Positions 18,884 through 27,791 of a DNA stretch of 64,000 bases are shown here, piece after piece. The stretch's first letter is position 1. Each line of letters starts with the position of its first letter. The stretch comes from Massilia sp. Root351. GTDB lineage: Bacteria; Pseudomonadota; Gammaproteobacteria; Burkholderiales; Burkholderiaceae_D. The DNA lies in NCBI RefSeq assembly GCF_001425045.1, contig NZ_LMDJ01000036.1, positions 62,001-126,000 of the forward strand, given 5' to 3'. Below the pieces are notes generated by a model. It was not told where the DNA came from and did not search any database. It saw only the letters and a program-made list of their open reading frames with translations. A program made the translations under genes and the position numbers.

Positions 18884-19807
18884 ATGAAAATCAGCATCGT
18901 CATCCCCGCCTACAACGCCGCCGCCTGCATTGAAACGGCGCTGCGGTCCGTGCAACGACAAAGCCACCGCGACTGGGAAGTCCTGGTGGTGGACGACTGC
19001 TCGCGTGACGACACGCGCGACGTGGTGCGGCGCTGGGCGCTGGCCGACGACCGCATCCGCCTGATCGAACAGCCGCAGAACGGCGGCCCGGCGGTGGCCC
19101 GCAACGCCGGTTTCGACGCCGCTTGCGGCGAGTGGATTGCGCTGCTGGACGCGGACGACGCCTGGGCCGCGGACCGCCTGGCCAGCTTCATGCCATATCT
19201 GGCGTCCGGGCGGCACGACCTGCTATGCGACCGCCTGGCGCTGTACAACGCGGCGCAGGACAAGGTGGTGGCGTCCAGTTGGCCGTGGGTGCGCAGGCCG
19301 CACTGCATCGGCATGCAGGAGTTGCTGCTGTGGGACTTGCCGGGCCAGCGCGCGCCGCTGGGCTGGAGCAAGCCGCTGTTCCGGCGCGCCTGGCTGAATC
19401 AGCACCGGCTGCGCTATCAGCCGGCGCTGCGTTTCGGCGAGGACTGGCGCTTGCTGGCCGACGCCGTGATGGCCGGTGCGCGCGCCGAGCTGTTGCCGTT
19501 TGCCGGCTACCGCTACACCATGCGGCTGGCCGAGAAGAACTTCAGCCAGACCAAGGTGGACACCGTGTCGCCGCTCAGGCTGCACCGCGAGATCGTGCGC
19601 CAGTATGGCGCCGGCTGGCCGCTGGCCGCGCGCCTGGCCGCGCGCCTGCGCGGCTGGCTGATCGGCGGCCTGGACGCCAAGGCGCGGCTCAAGCCCGCTG
19701 TGCACGGCAAGCGCTGGGCCGAGCTGGCCAAGCTGCTGCTGACCAGCCCGCGCTGCTGGGGCATCCTGCTGGTGCACCAGTACGAAAAACTGGTCTGGTA
19801 CCGCTGA
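18884..19807 (+). CDS. glycosyltransferase family 2 protein
   Basis: 307 aa GT-A fold enzyme. The N-terminus KISIVIPAYNAAACIETALRSVQ with VVDDCSRDDT, ARNAGFDAACGEWIALLDADDAW (the DxD motif) and a C-terminal region ending in a basic stretch are typical of GT2 enzymes of EPS loci. It is divergent from the GT4 gene, and the 135-bp gap between them should hold two promoters; I do not see convincing hexamers. An Rpn-like gene follows 54 bp later on the same strand. Confidence 0.9.
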   Translation: MKISIVIPAYNAAACIETALRSVQRQSHRDWEVLVVDDCSRDDTRDVVRRWALADDRIRLIEQPQNGGPAVARNAGFDAACGEWIALLDADDAWAADRLASFMPYLASGRHDLLCDRLALYNAAQDKVVASSWPWVRRPHCIGMQELLLWDLPGQRAPLGWSKPLFRRAWLNQHRLRYQPALRFGEDWRLLADAVMAGARAELLPFAGYRYTMRLAEKNFSQTKVDTVSPLRLHREIVRQYGAGWPLAARLAARLRGWLIGGLDAKARLKPAVHGKRWAELAKLLLTSPRCWGILLVHQYEKLVWYR

Positions 19808-19861
19808 GCAAAGCTTGCGCCAAATCAATGCGGCGCCAGGTCGGCGCGCTACGCTGTGCCG

Positions 19862-20950
19862 ATGCCCATGCCGCCGCCCCACCCCGACGACTACGATACG
19901 CCCTGGAAGCAGATCCTGGCGCATTATTTCGCGGACTTTCTGTCCTTCTACTTCCCTGACATCCACGCCGCCATAGACTGGACGCGGCCCTGGACGTTGC
20001 TCGACAAAGAACTGGCGCAAGCCACGCGGACGGCGGCAATCGGCCGCCGCGTGGCGGACAAGCTGGTGCAAGTGCACACGGCCGGCGGCCAGCAATGGGT
20101 GCTGATCCACGTTGAAGTACAAGCCAGCCGGGACGCCGACTTCGCCGAGCGCATGTTCGTTTACAACTACCGGATCTACGACCACTATCGGCAGCCGGTT
20201 GCCAGCCTGGCGGTGCTGGGCGGCACAGCCAGCGCGCAGCCGGCCAGTTTCGGCTACAGCTTGTTCGGCAGCCAGATGCGCCTGGATTTCCGGACTACCT
20301 CGCTGAACGCCTACGCAGGCGATATCGACCAGCTGCTGATGCAAGACCATCCGTTCGCCCTGGTGACCGCGGCGCATTTGCTCACGCAGCAAACGCATTT
20401 ACAGCCCGCGCTGCGCTACGCGGCCAAATGGCGCTTGATGCATGTGCTGTACCAGCGCGACTGGGACAGGCAACGTATCATGGAGCTATTCCACGTCATC
20501 GACTGGATGATGCGCCTGCCGGCGGAGCTCGAAAGTGAACTCATGCTGGGTGTACATGCACTAAAAAGGAGGACTGCCATGACATACGTGCCACGTGGCA
20601 TACGCGCCATTTATCGTGAAGCGCGCCGTGCGGCGCAACGGCGCGGCTTGCAGGAAGGCCGTGAACTGGGCTGGATGCAGGGACTCGAGCAGGGCTTGGA
20701 ACGGGGTTTGGAACAGGGGCTGGAACGAGGACTGGAGCAAGGTCTGGAGCAAGGTCTGGAGCAAGGTCTGCAACAAGGCAGACAGGCTGGACAAGCCGTG
20801 CTGCTGGAAAATTTGCTGAGCAGGCGCTTCGGCCCGCTCCCCGAGCAAGTCCAGCAGCGCATCGCAGCGGCGCCCAGCGCGCAGATCGAGCGCTGGGCAC
20901 TGGCAGCACTGGACGGCGCCAGCGTCGAAGAACTATTCCCGCAGCATTGA
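19862..20950 (+). CDS. Rpn/YhgA-like nuclease or transposase-related protein with DUF4351
   Basis: 362 aa. The N-terminal half matches the Rpn (recombination-promoting nuclease, PD-(D/E)XK-like) pattern: YDTPWKQILAHYFADFLSFYFP, DKELAQ, then WVLIHVEVQASRD with the E-x-Q motif. Residues about 265-315 are a run of EQGLERGL-type repeats. The C-terminal about 45 aa (LLSRRFGPLPEQV to VEELFPQH) looks like DUF4351. Rpn proteins are known to act in recA-independent recombination and, in some cases, phage defence. GTG at 19856 or ATG at 19868 are alternative starts. It is unrelated to EPS and is probably an insertion into the locus. Confidence 0.85.
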   Translation: MPMPPPHPDDYDTPWKQILAHYFADFLSFYFPDIHAAIDWTRPWTLLDKELAQATRTAAIGRRVADKLVQVHTAGGQQWVLIHVEVQASRDADFAERMFVYNYRIYDHYRQPVASLAVLGGTASAQPASFGYSLFGSQMRLDFRTTSLNAYAGDIDQLLMQDHPFALVTAAHLLTQQTHLQPALRYAAKWRLMHVLYQRDWDRQRIMELFHVIDWMMRLPAELESELMLGVHALKRRTAMTYVPRGIRAIYREARRAAQRRGLQEGRELGWMQGLEQGLERGLEQGLERGLEQGLEQGLEQGLQQGRQAGQAVLLENLLSRRFGPLPEQVQQRIAAAPSAQIERWALAALDGASVEELFPQH

Positions 20951-20965
20951 GGCCGGGGCCGTTCC

Positions 20966-22558
20966 TCAGGCGGCCCACGGCGTGACCGGCACGCCGGCCG
21001 GACGCGGCGCGTGGGCCGACAGGTCACTGCTGCGCTTGGCGCGCTCGGCCGCCTCCGCGCGGCGCAGCTGCAGCGAGTACGCGAAGGCCATGCCAAAGAA
21101 CATGAAGGGGATCGCCACCGCGTTCGGGTCGCCGTAGATCGGCGCCGTCAGCGAGCCGGTAAACGCCAGGAAGTGGCCGACGAAGGCCAGACGCCACAGC
21201 ATGCGCTCGCGCGGATGCTGCACGGTCCAGGCGCGCTGCAGCGCGAACAGGGTCATCAGGGCGCCGAACAGGAACACCACGCCGCCGCCTATCCAGCCGG
21301 TCTCGCCGAACAGGTTGGGCCAGTAGGTGTCGAGCAGGTACAAGTCCTGGCGGTACCACCAGTAGCGCGTGCTGTAGCCCAGCATCTCGTACACCGAGCG
21401 GTCGTACATGCGCGCGGCGTCGCCGCCGAATTTACCGAAGCCGGTGCCGAATGGGAAATAGGTATTTGCCAAATGGAAGCCATCCAGGTACAGCACCGTG
21501 CGCGGATTGGCCAGCGCCTGGTAGGACGGCAGCAAGCCCCACTGCAAGCCCAGTTCGGCGCGGTTGTGCGGTCCCAGCACCAGCAGCAAGGCGCCCAGCA
21601 ACAGCACCACGGCCGCCAGCGCCAGCAACACGGCACTCAGCCTCGGCTTCATTTTCGATGCGAACAGCAAGATGGCGCAGGCGGCCAGCGCATCGAAGAT
21701 TTCCTGGCGCTCGCCGGCCAGCAGCAGCACCAGCATGAACCCGCACAGCAGCACATAGTTGCCCGTGGTGCTGCCCTGCCCGCTCATGCGCCGCACGAAC
21801 ACGCAGCACAGGAACAGCGCGGCTACCGAGGCCAGCACGCCGGGGTGCACGAAGGGACCGGTTGCCAGGTGCAGGCCGGGCAGCAGCGGGTTGCCGTTTT
21901 GCCCGCCGCCCGCGTTGCGCGCGATCATGTGATGTACCGACGGCGCGGCAAACTCCAGCGCCAGCGCGCCCAGGCACAGCACCAGCACGATCTTGACCAC
22001 CAGCCAGAAGCGCTGTTCGCTACGCTCGCCCAAGCTCACGCTAAATCCCAGCAGCAGCATGATGGGCAGCTTCAGGTCATAGGCGATCTGGTAAAAGAAG
22101 GGATGCCAGTGGATGCGGCCAGCGCTGATGGAGCCGGCCGCGCCCAGCACGAAGAACAGGCCGAACACCGCCACCATCAACTTGCCCAGCCAGGAATTGC
22201 CGGCAAAAACGAACAGGCCGCGCAGCGCGTAGATGGCCAGGGGAATCAGCACGATCGACATGACGCCGCGCGTGCGCACCGGCGAGACCGTGTCGGCCAG
22301 CGCGGTCAGCAGGGTCAGCGCCAGCATCAGCCAGAACACACCCTCGCCGCCGAAGCGGAAACTGGAAAAAGAGCCGGTGAACAGCAGCGCGCCGAAAATC
22401 AGGACGGGTGCGATCAGCATCAGCGCAAACAGGCCGGCGCCAAGGCCGACCAGGCCGCCGAACAGCAGCACGCTGAGCAGGCCGACCAGAACCAGGGGCA
22501 GCACGGACAGGCTGGAGCGCAGCTGGCCAGGCAGGCGCGGCGCGGTGGGGAACTTCAT
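20966..22558 (-). CDS. Wzy/O-antigen-ligase-like membrane polymerase
   Basis: 530 aa with about 11-12 hydrophobic helices and a large periplasmic loop (about 320-410; LGPHNRAELGLQWG, PFGTGFGKFGGD, DTYWPNLFGETGWIG). This layout is that of O-antigen ligase/polymerase proteins; with a flippase and EpsB in the locus, EPS polymerisation is the likely role. The Gly-rich FGTGFGKFGG to ETGWIG segment is the usual conserved region of the family. It converges with the Rpn gene over only 15 bp. The start ATG is at 22558. Confidence 0.82.
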   Translation of the reverse strand: MKFPTAPRLPGQLRSSLSVLPLVLVGLLSVLLFGGLVGLGAGLFALMLIAPVLIFGALLFTGSFSSFRFGGEGVFWLMLALTLLTALADTVSPVRTRGVMSIVLIPLAIYALRGLFVFAGNSWLGKLMVAVFGLFFVLGAAGSISAGRIHWHPFFYQIAYDLKLPIMLLLGFSVSLGERSEQRFWLVVKIVLVLCLGALALEFAAPSVHHMIARNAGGGQNGNPLLPGLHLATGPFVHPGVLASVAALFLCCVFVRRMSGQGSTTGNYVLLCGFMLVLLLAGERQEIFDALAACAILLFASKMKPRLSAVLLALAAVVLLLGALLLVLGPHNRAELGLQWGLLPSYQALANPRTVLYLDGFHLANTYFPFGTGFGKFGGDAARMYDRSVYEMLGYSTRYWWYRQDLYLLDTYWPNLFGETGWIGGGVVFLFGALMTLFALQRAWTVQHPRERMLWRLAFVGHFLAFTGSLTAPIYGDPNAVAIPFMFFGMAFAYSLQLRRAEAAERAKRSSDLSAHAPRPAGVPVTPWAA

Positions 22559-22605
22559 GATGGATACCGTGGAAATCTGTAGTCCGGGTAACTTATCATA
22601 TCGTC

Positions 22606-22636
22606 AAAAAACCGCCCACGCGATTGCGCAAGCGGT
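22606..22636 (-). terminator. rho-independent terminator after the lyase-like pair
   Basis: An 11-bp stem with three G:U pairs (22611-22621 with 22626-22636), loop GATT, then six T on the minus strand. It lies about 50 bp past the stop of the lyase-like gene at 22684 and before the polymerase gene. Confidence 0.75.
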
Positions 22637-22683
22637 CTTCGGATTGCAGCCCGTTACAGCGGTATTTCAGCGTTGTTTCAAGC

Positions 22684-23559
22684 TCACTTCGGCGCGCACG
22701 GGGTCTGCCCGTACATCAGGTCGTAGGTACTGGTGGGACCGCCCAGATGGATGAAGTCGGCATACAGGTTGCGCGACGGAACCATCATGGTGCCCGGCAG
22801 ATACAGGCCGACCTTGGCATAGTTGCCCAGCCACGTTTCATAGCTGTTGTAGGTGTTCTTGGCGCTGAACACCTCGGTGCCGTTCATCCACACCTGGATC
22901 TGGCCCACGCCAGGCTTGTAGGACCAGTCCGCACGCACCACGAAGCAGTACCACTTGTTCAGCTCTACCGTGCCGAGGCGGATCGATTCGGCCACCGAAT
23001 TGGCGCGGGTGGCCGGGTCGCTGCCGCCGCTGGTGCTGCGGTGGTTGTAGTTGAAGTCCAGCGCCAGCGTGCGGTCGGTCACCGTCAGCGAGGCCGGCGG
23101 CGACACCACGGCCGTGTTCTGGCTGGTGTGCAGCTGCGCCACCAGGGTCGGCGTGTTGTGGAATACCCAGTCGCCCGGGAAATACATGCTGAAGGTGTAC
23201 CAGCGCAAGCCTTCCTTGACGTATTCGTTGCGCGGCGAGATTTCGGTGCGCGAGCCGCCCAGCACCAGCGGGTCGGTCTTCGCCACTTTCATGTGGAACA
23301 CCTTCTTGCCGCTGCCGGCCGGGTCGTCCACCAGCGTGACGTTGTTGATCGAACTGCTGTTCAGCGTGTAGAAGTCCGGGAAATACCGGGTCGTCGCAGT
23401 GGCGTTGGCCGCCAGCAGCCAGGAAATGTACTGGTAGGTCTTGGGGTTGGTGGCCATGGTGGTGACCGGGCCGCCGCGCGCCGGGTCGATCTGGGCATGG
23501 GCGCCGGCCATGGCGCCGCACAGGGACGCCAATGCGATCAGTTTATTCGTCAATTGCAT
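22684..23559 (-). CDS. heparin-lyase-I-like secreted polysaccharide lyase
   Basis: 291 aa with a signal peptide (MQLTNKLIALASLCGAMAGAHA). The mature jelly-roll-like sequence resembles the heparin lyase I/PL family fold: SRTEISPRNEYVKEGLRWYTFSMYFP, LDFNYNHRS, LNKWYCFVVRADWS and QVWMNGTEVF. The family cleaves uronic-acid polysaccharides by beta-elimination. In an EPS locus with a nucleotide-sugar dehydrogenase, a lyase that trims or releases the polymer fits (inference). GAGAGG precedes the start at 23559. A paralogue lies 20 bp upstream. Confidence 0.75.
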   Translation of the reverse strand: MQLTNKLIALASLCGAMAGAHAQIDPARGGPVTTMATNPKTYQYISWLLAANATATTRYFPDFYTLNSSSINNVTLVDDPAGSGKKVFHMKVAKTDPLVLGGSRTEISPRNEYVKEGLRWYTFSMYFPGDWVFHNTPTLVAQLHTSQNTAVVSPPASLTVTDRTLALDFNYNHRSTSGGSDPATRANSVAESIRLGTVELNKWYCFVVRADWSYKPGVGQIQVWMNGTEVFSAKNTYNSYETWLGNYAKVGLYLPGTMMVPSRNLYADFIHLGGPTSTYDLMYGQTPCAPK

Positions 23560-23579
23560 GCTTAACCTCTCTCGGGTAC

Positions 23580-24407
23580 TTATTTCACCAGCGCCGTGGT
23601 CGCGCTGGTCGTTTTGCATGGCGTTTCCGCCAATAGTTTTTCCAGGGTGGTGTCCGGGCCGCCCAGGCGGATAAAGTCGGTGTACAGCACGCGCTCGGCC
23701 ACGCCCAGCAAGCCAGGGAAGGACAGGCCGACCCGCGGCGTGTTGCCCGATACGCCAGGATAGGAATTGATGTCGCGCTGCGCGTCGAAGATCTTGTCGC
23801 GGTTCTGGTAAATCATCAGCGAGCCGCTGCCCAGGGTGGGCGACCACTCCGAGCGCACGGCGAAGCAATACCATTTGCCGGTCTGCAGCGTCCCCAGCTT
23901 GACCGCCTTGACCGCCGAGTTGGCCGCCGTGGCGATGTCGGTGGCGCCGCTCAGCGGCCGGTGGTTAAAGCCCAGGTTCAGTTCGATCGACGTGCCGCGC
24001 GCCACGATGGACATGGGCGGCGGCAGGCCTGCCAGCGGCACCGCCGGGCCCACCTGGGCCACGACGGCCGGATTCGGATGGGCCACCCAGGTGGTGGGGA
24101 AATACACGCTCAGGCCGTACCAGCGCGGCCCGGTCTTGCCGGCCTCGCCCAGCGGCAGGAAATCGGTGCGCAGCAGGCCGCCCACCTTGGCGTCGGTGCT
24201 GCGCACGCGGCTGCGCAACACCGTGCGGCCGCTGCCGGCCGGGTCCGTCGCATACGTCAGGTTGCCGCTCCAGGCGGAATACAGCGCATAGCGCTTGCTG
24301 AAATCGGCTTGCGGCACCGCGCCGCCCACGCTGGGATCGATCTGGCTCCAGGCCGAAGCGCTGGCTACTACACTCAAAATAATAAAACCAAGTTTCGGTA
24401 ATTGCAT
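23580..24407 (-). CDS. paralogous lyase-like secreted protein
   Basis: 275 aa with a signal peptide (MQLPKLGFIILSVVASASAWS). It shares the order of motifs with its neighbour: IDP..GG at the mature start, DPAGSG, LRTDFLP..GPRWYGLSVYFPTTW, LNLGFNHRPLSG, TGKWYCFAVRSEWSP and FIRLGGP. The basic catalytic-looking segment SRTEISPRNEY of the neighbour is replaced here by GGLLRTDFLPLGE, so this copy may bind rather than cleave (inference). A GGAGG ribosome site precedes ATG 24407. It is first in a two-gene operon ended by the terminator at 22606. Confidence 0.72.
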   Translation of the reverse strand: MQLPKLGFIILSVVASASAWSQIDPSVGGAVPQADFSKRYALYSAWSGNLTYATDPAGSGRTVLRSRVRSTDAKVGGLLRTDFLPLGEAGKTGPRWYGLSVYFPTTWVAHPNPAVVAQVGPAVPLAGLPPPMSIVARGTSIELNLGFNHRPLSGATDIATAANSAVKAVKLGTLQTGKWYCFAVRSEWSPTLGSGSLMIYQNRDKIFDAQRDINSYPGVSGNTPRVGLSFPGLLGVAERVLYTDFIRLGGPDTTLEKLLAETPCKTTSATTALVK

Positions 24408-24609
24408 AACGGCGTCCTCCGTGTTTCGTTATTTAATTACGATAGCATAAAACAGCCTAATTAAGCGTTGCCGTAGACCAACAGCCTTATGCTAAATTCG
24501 CTTATTAACTCCGCATGCACTTTTTGAATGAAATATCGCCAATTGATAAAGCCATCACGATTATTTATTTTCGTTAATATTAGTTCCGGAATAAGCGGAT
24601 TCATTTATA
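24408..24609. other. AT-rich intergenic region before the lyase pair
   Basis: About 200 bp, clearly AT-richer than the genes on both sides. It probably holds the promoter of the lyase operon. No terminator-like hairpin after the flippase gene is apparent. Confidence 0.5.
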
Positions 24610-26166
24610 TTAACTTGAAACAGCCGGCCTCTGGCGCAACAGACGCAAGGCGCGCGCCGGCAGCAACGCCAGCTCGGCCGCCGACAGCGGGCGCAGCAGC
24701 AGGAGCACGCCCCAGCTCACGCCGGTCGCCGCGGCCAGGGCCAGCGCCAGGTGGAAGGCATCCCGGCCGGCCGGCAAGCCGGCCAGCACCATGGCCGCCA
24801 GCAGGCCCGCCACGCCGAACCTGGCCAGCCCGCCCCAGTGCGGGCGGTAGTGCCACTGCGGCGTGCGCAGCTGGCGCAGCACCAGCGCCGAATACACGGT
24901 CTCGGCCAGCACCAGCACGGCGAACAGCAGGCTCCAGCGCTGTTGCGGCGCGGCCAGCAGCAGCGCCAGCGGCGTCACCAGCAGCACGAAGTTGGCGCGC
25001 GTGGTGGCCGACGAGCGCCCCAGCGTGTGGGCCATCAGGTCGGTCAGGCGGCGGTGCGCCAGGATCACCAGCACGGCCAGCCAGCCTGTCAGCAGCCAGT
25101 GCGCATCCGGGTAGCGGCCGTTGCTGAGGAAGGCGCTCAGTTCGGCGCCCCGCACGGCGCACAGCACCAGCAGCGGCAGCAGGCACAGCAGGTTGGCCTT
25201 GTAGATCAGCCCGGCGCGCACGCCCAGCTTGCCCTTGTCCTGCTCGGCGGCATAGCGCACCACCAGCAAGGTGCGCACGATGCCGAGCAAGAATTCGCTG
25301 GGCAGGTATTTGCGCACTTGCTCGGCCAGGTTGCGGGCAAAGCCCAGCGGCGCGGCCGCGTCCGGTCCCAAGGTCCGGGTGGCCAGCAGGATCACGGCCT
25401 GCCAGCTCCAGGTCAGGTTGGCAATATTGCTCAGCCAGGCGTTGCGGCCCACGCGCAGCATGTCGCGCCACGCCGGCATGGACCAGTCCGCCTTAGCGGC
25501 GCCGCCCGCTCCCGCCGCAGCGCCTCGCACCTGCAGCAAGTGGCGCTGCAAGCACCAGGCGGCCACCAGCAGGCTGCAGCTGCTGGCGATCAGCTCGCCC
25601 ACCGCCAAGGCGTGCGCGTTGCGCCATTCCTCGTGCGAAAACGCCAGCACCGCGTAGCCGGCCAGCGCCAGGTTGCGCAGCAGCTGGCTGGCCTGGCCGG
25701 CCTTCTGCAACAGCAAGCTCGACAGCAACTGGTCGCGGAACACCCGGCTCACGCCTTCGATCAGCATCACGCCCGCGTACAGGCGCAGCACGCCCTCCGC
25801 GTCGCGCAGGCCCAGCCAGCCGGTCAGCAGCGGCGCTGTAAAAAACAGTATCAAGGCGCCGCCCGCCAGCAGCAGCGCTTGCAGGCCCACGCTTTGCCAT
25901 ACAAAGCGGTACAGCGCTTTGCCGCTGGCGTGCATGCGGATTTGGGGAATATAAATACCGGTCACCCATTCCATACCAAAACCGGACAGGACGATGCCCA
26001 TTTCGATAATCGAATAGGCCGCCACATAATTAATATATTGATTCTCGGGGAGCTGCCGCGCAATCCAGATAAGAATAAAAAAAGCGGCCAACGCATTTAA
26101 AAAACGGCCGCCTACGTAATAGCCTATGCTCTTATTAAAAGCACGGCCGGAGTAATTTTCTGACAT
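24610..26166 (-). CDS. Wzx-like polysaccharide flippase
   Basis: 518 aa with about 12-14 hydrophobic helices spread evenly, an N-terminus of the polysaccharide biosynthesis/MATE-like type (SIGYYVGGRFLNALAAFFILIWIARQLP) and a basic C-terminus. In EPS loci such proteins move the lipid-linked repeat across the inner membrane. It lies directly downstream of epsI (9 bp), as the last gene of the epsD-to-epsI run. Its end is followed by an AT-rich gap. Confidence 0.85.
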   Translation of the reverse strand: MSENYSGRAFNKSIGYYVGGRFLNALAAFFILIWIARQLPENQYINYVAAYSIIEMGIVLSGFGMEWVTGIYIPQIRMHASGKALYRFVWQSVGLQALLLAGGALILFFTAPLLTGWLGLRDAEGVLRLYAGVMLIEGVSRVFRDQLLSSLLLQKAGQASQLLRNLALAGYAVLAFSHEEWRNAHALAVGELIASSCSLLVAAWCLQRHLLQVRGAAAGAGGAAKADWSMPAWRDMLRVGRNAWLSNIANLTWSWQAVILLATRTLGPDAAAPLGFARNLAEQVRKYLPSEFLLGIVRTLLVVRYAAEQDKGKLGVRAGLIYKANLLCLLPLLVLCAVRGAELSAFLSNGRYPDAHWLLTGWLAVLVILAHRRLTDLMAHTLGRSSATTRANFVLLVTPLALLLAAPQQRWSLLFAVLVLAETVYSALVLRQLRTPQWHYRPHWGGLARFGVAGLLAAMVLAGLPAGRDAFHLALALAAATGVSWGVLLLLRPLSAAELALLPARALRLLRQRPAVSS

Positions 26167-26175
26167 GGTCTTCTT

Positions 26176-26868
26176 TTATGACTTCCTTGCTGGATTGCCC
26201 ACCAGCTTGGCGGCGTCGGCCGGCGGCATGCTGCGCACCAGGTCGGCGATGAAACTATCTTGCAGCGCGTAGCCGGCGGCGCGGTCGGCGCCGATGTTGG
26301 AGACGCGGAACAGCAGCCCGTCGGGAATCTGGCCGTTCAGGCTAAAGCGCAGCTGGGTCAGGCGCTGGGCCAGCGCCCCGTCCACGGTTTCGTCGCCCAC
26401 CCGCACCCAGTAGCTGATCGGCTCCTGGCGCGCCCCCAGCGCCGCGTACAGGCGGTTGACAGTGACGTTGGCGCCGCCGATCACTTCCTGCTGCTGCGCC
26501 ACCTTGTCGACCCGGAAGCCCTGCGCGGAGTAGCATTTCTCGGGACGGTGCACGCGCAGCCGCCCGGTCTGGTCGCCGCCGTAGGCGATCGACAGCATCA
26601 CGCGCTGGCCGCGCGCGTTGATATAGGTGCGCGCCAGCGTTTCATCGTACAGCTTGCCGATCACCTCTTCCACCTCGGGCGGCGGCTGCACCGGCACCAC
26701 GCTGCGGTCGATGCGCCAGCCGGCGAATTCGGCCGGGATCAGGGTTTCCAGTCCCAGCTTTTCCATCTCCGGCGTATCGTGCTTTTTCGGCTTCAGCAGC
26801 GCGGCGGCGGCGCTGGTGCCGCCCATCAAGGTGGCCAGCAAGGCGCCGGCGGCAGTTCTGCGGTTCAT
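26176..26868 (-). CDS. epsI: exosortase-associated protein EpsI, B type
   Basis: 230 aa. An N-terminal signal/anchor (RTAAGALLATLMGGTSAAAALL) is followed by a soluble EpsI domain with the family hallmark GRLRVHRPEKCYSAQGF (about 102-118) and YWVRVGDE. EpsI partners the exosortase in Gram-negative EPS loci; its chemistry is not established. ATG at 26868 overlaps the xrtB stop (26865), indicating coupling. Confidence 0.92.
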   Translation of the reverse strand: MNRRTAAGALLATLMGGTSAAAALLKPKKHDTPEMEKLGLETLIPAEFAGWRIDRSVVPVQPPPEVEEVIGKLYDETLARTYINARGQRVMLSIAYGGDQTGRLRVHRPEKCYSAQGFRVDKVAQQQEVIGGANVTVNRLYAALGARQEPISYWVRVGDETVDGALAQRLTQLRFSLNGQIPDGLLFRVSNIGADRAAGYALQDSFIADLVRSMPPADAAKLVGNPARKS

Positions 26869-27791
26869 GTTGCACTCCTGTTCTGCGCACGGCCGCTGCG
26901 GCTGCGCACCGCCCCGCGCAGCAGTGTATCGACACCGATGATCAGCAATAGCGCGCTAATAAATAGCACCATGCCGGCAAAGCCGTGCAGGAAACCCTGC
27001 CCGGCGGCATCGCCGAAATGGTAGGTAATCAAAGTCAGCGTAATGACGCGAATAATATTGGCGGTAAATGAAATCGGCACGATCAGCAGCGCCAGGCCCA
27101 CATTGCGCAAAAAGGAGGCGTGCCGGACAATATTCAGGTATAGCAGGCCCAGCGCTTCCAGCGTAAACAGCGTGTGCAGGCCGGCGCACGCGTCAGCGAC
27201 CAAAAGTTGATACTGGCCCACCTGCAGCACCACCCCGCTGCGCGCGATCGGGTAGCCGACGGCGAACAGGATGTGCTCGGCACACCAGGATACCGCCATC
27301 TTCATCGGCATGGTCACCGTGTCCACAAACGGGCCTGGCAGCGGCAGCATGAACAGCATGAAGAACAGCGGGAACCATTGCACCTTGAGCGCGGCCGGCC
27401 CCTGCAGCAGCAGCAGCACCGCCACCACCGTGCACGGGAAGGAAAACATTTCGATAACCTGGATGTTGAGCACCCGCCCCAGCAGATAGCTCAGCAAGCC
27501 CAGCGCCAGCACTGGCCAGCCCCAGACCGAGGCGGCGGCGCGCGCCTGGGCGCTGTCGCCGGGCGCGGCGGCCAGCATGGCCGGCCAGTTGCGGTACAGC
27601 AGCCACAGCGACACCCCCAGGATGATGGGGCCGTGGGCCTGCTCTTCCCGGCCCCACACTTCCTGCAGCGCGTCGTAGAAGGTGGGCAGGTACAGCGCCA
27701 GCAGGCCGGCCAGCGCCAGCAGCCAGGCGGCCGGCAGCGGCTTGGCGGCGGACTGGCGCGCCGGCGGCATCGGTGTGCTGGCGGAGAACAT
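26865..27791 (-). CDS. xrtB: exosortase B (EpsH-type transpeptidase)
   Basis: 308 aa inner-membrane Cys protease/transpeptidase that recognises PEP-CTERM tails. About eight helices are seen. Catalytic residues are in place: Cys202 in VADACAGLHTLFTLEALG, Arg248 in TANIIRVITL, and His269 in GFLHGFAGM. At least three substrates are encoded in this window (at 2532, 5875 and 10846). It sits between epsG (0-bp gap, 27791/27792) and epsI (4-bp overlap), which defines the XrtB subtype by context. The C-terminal tail after the last helix is short and basic. Confidence 0.95.
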   Translation of the reverse strand: MFSASTPMPPARQSAAKPLPAAWLLALAGLLALYLPTFYDALQEVWGREEQAHGPIILGVSLWLLYRNWPAMLAAAPGDSAQARAAASVWGWPVLALGLLSYLLGRVLNIQVIEMFSFPCTVVAVLLLLQGPAALKVQWFPLFFMLFMLPLPGPFVDTVTMPMKMAVSWCAEHILFAVGYPIARSGVVLQVGQYQLLVADACAGLHTLFTLEALGLLYLNIVRHASFLRNVGLALLIVPISFTANIIRVITLTLITYHFGDAAGQGFLHGFAGMVLFISALLLIIGVDTLLRGAVRSRSGRAQNRSAT

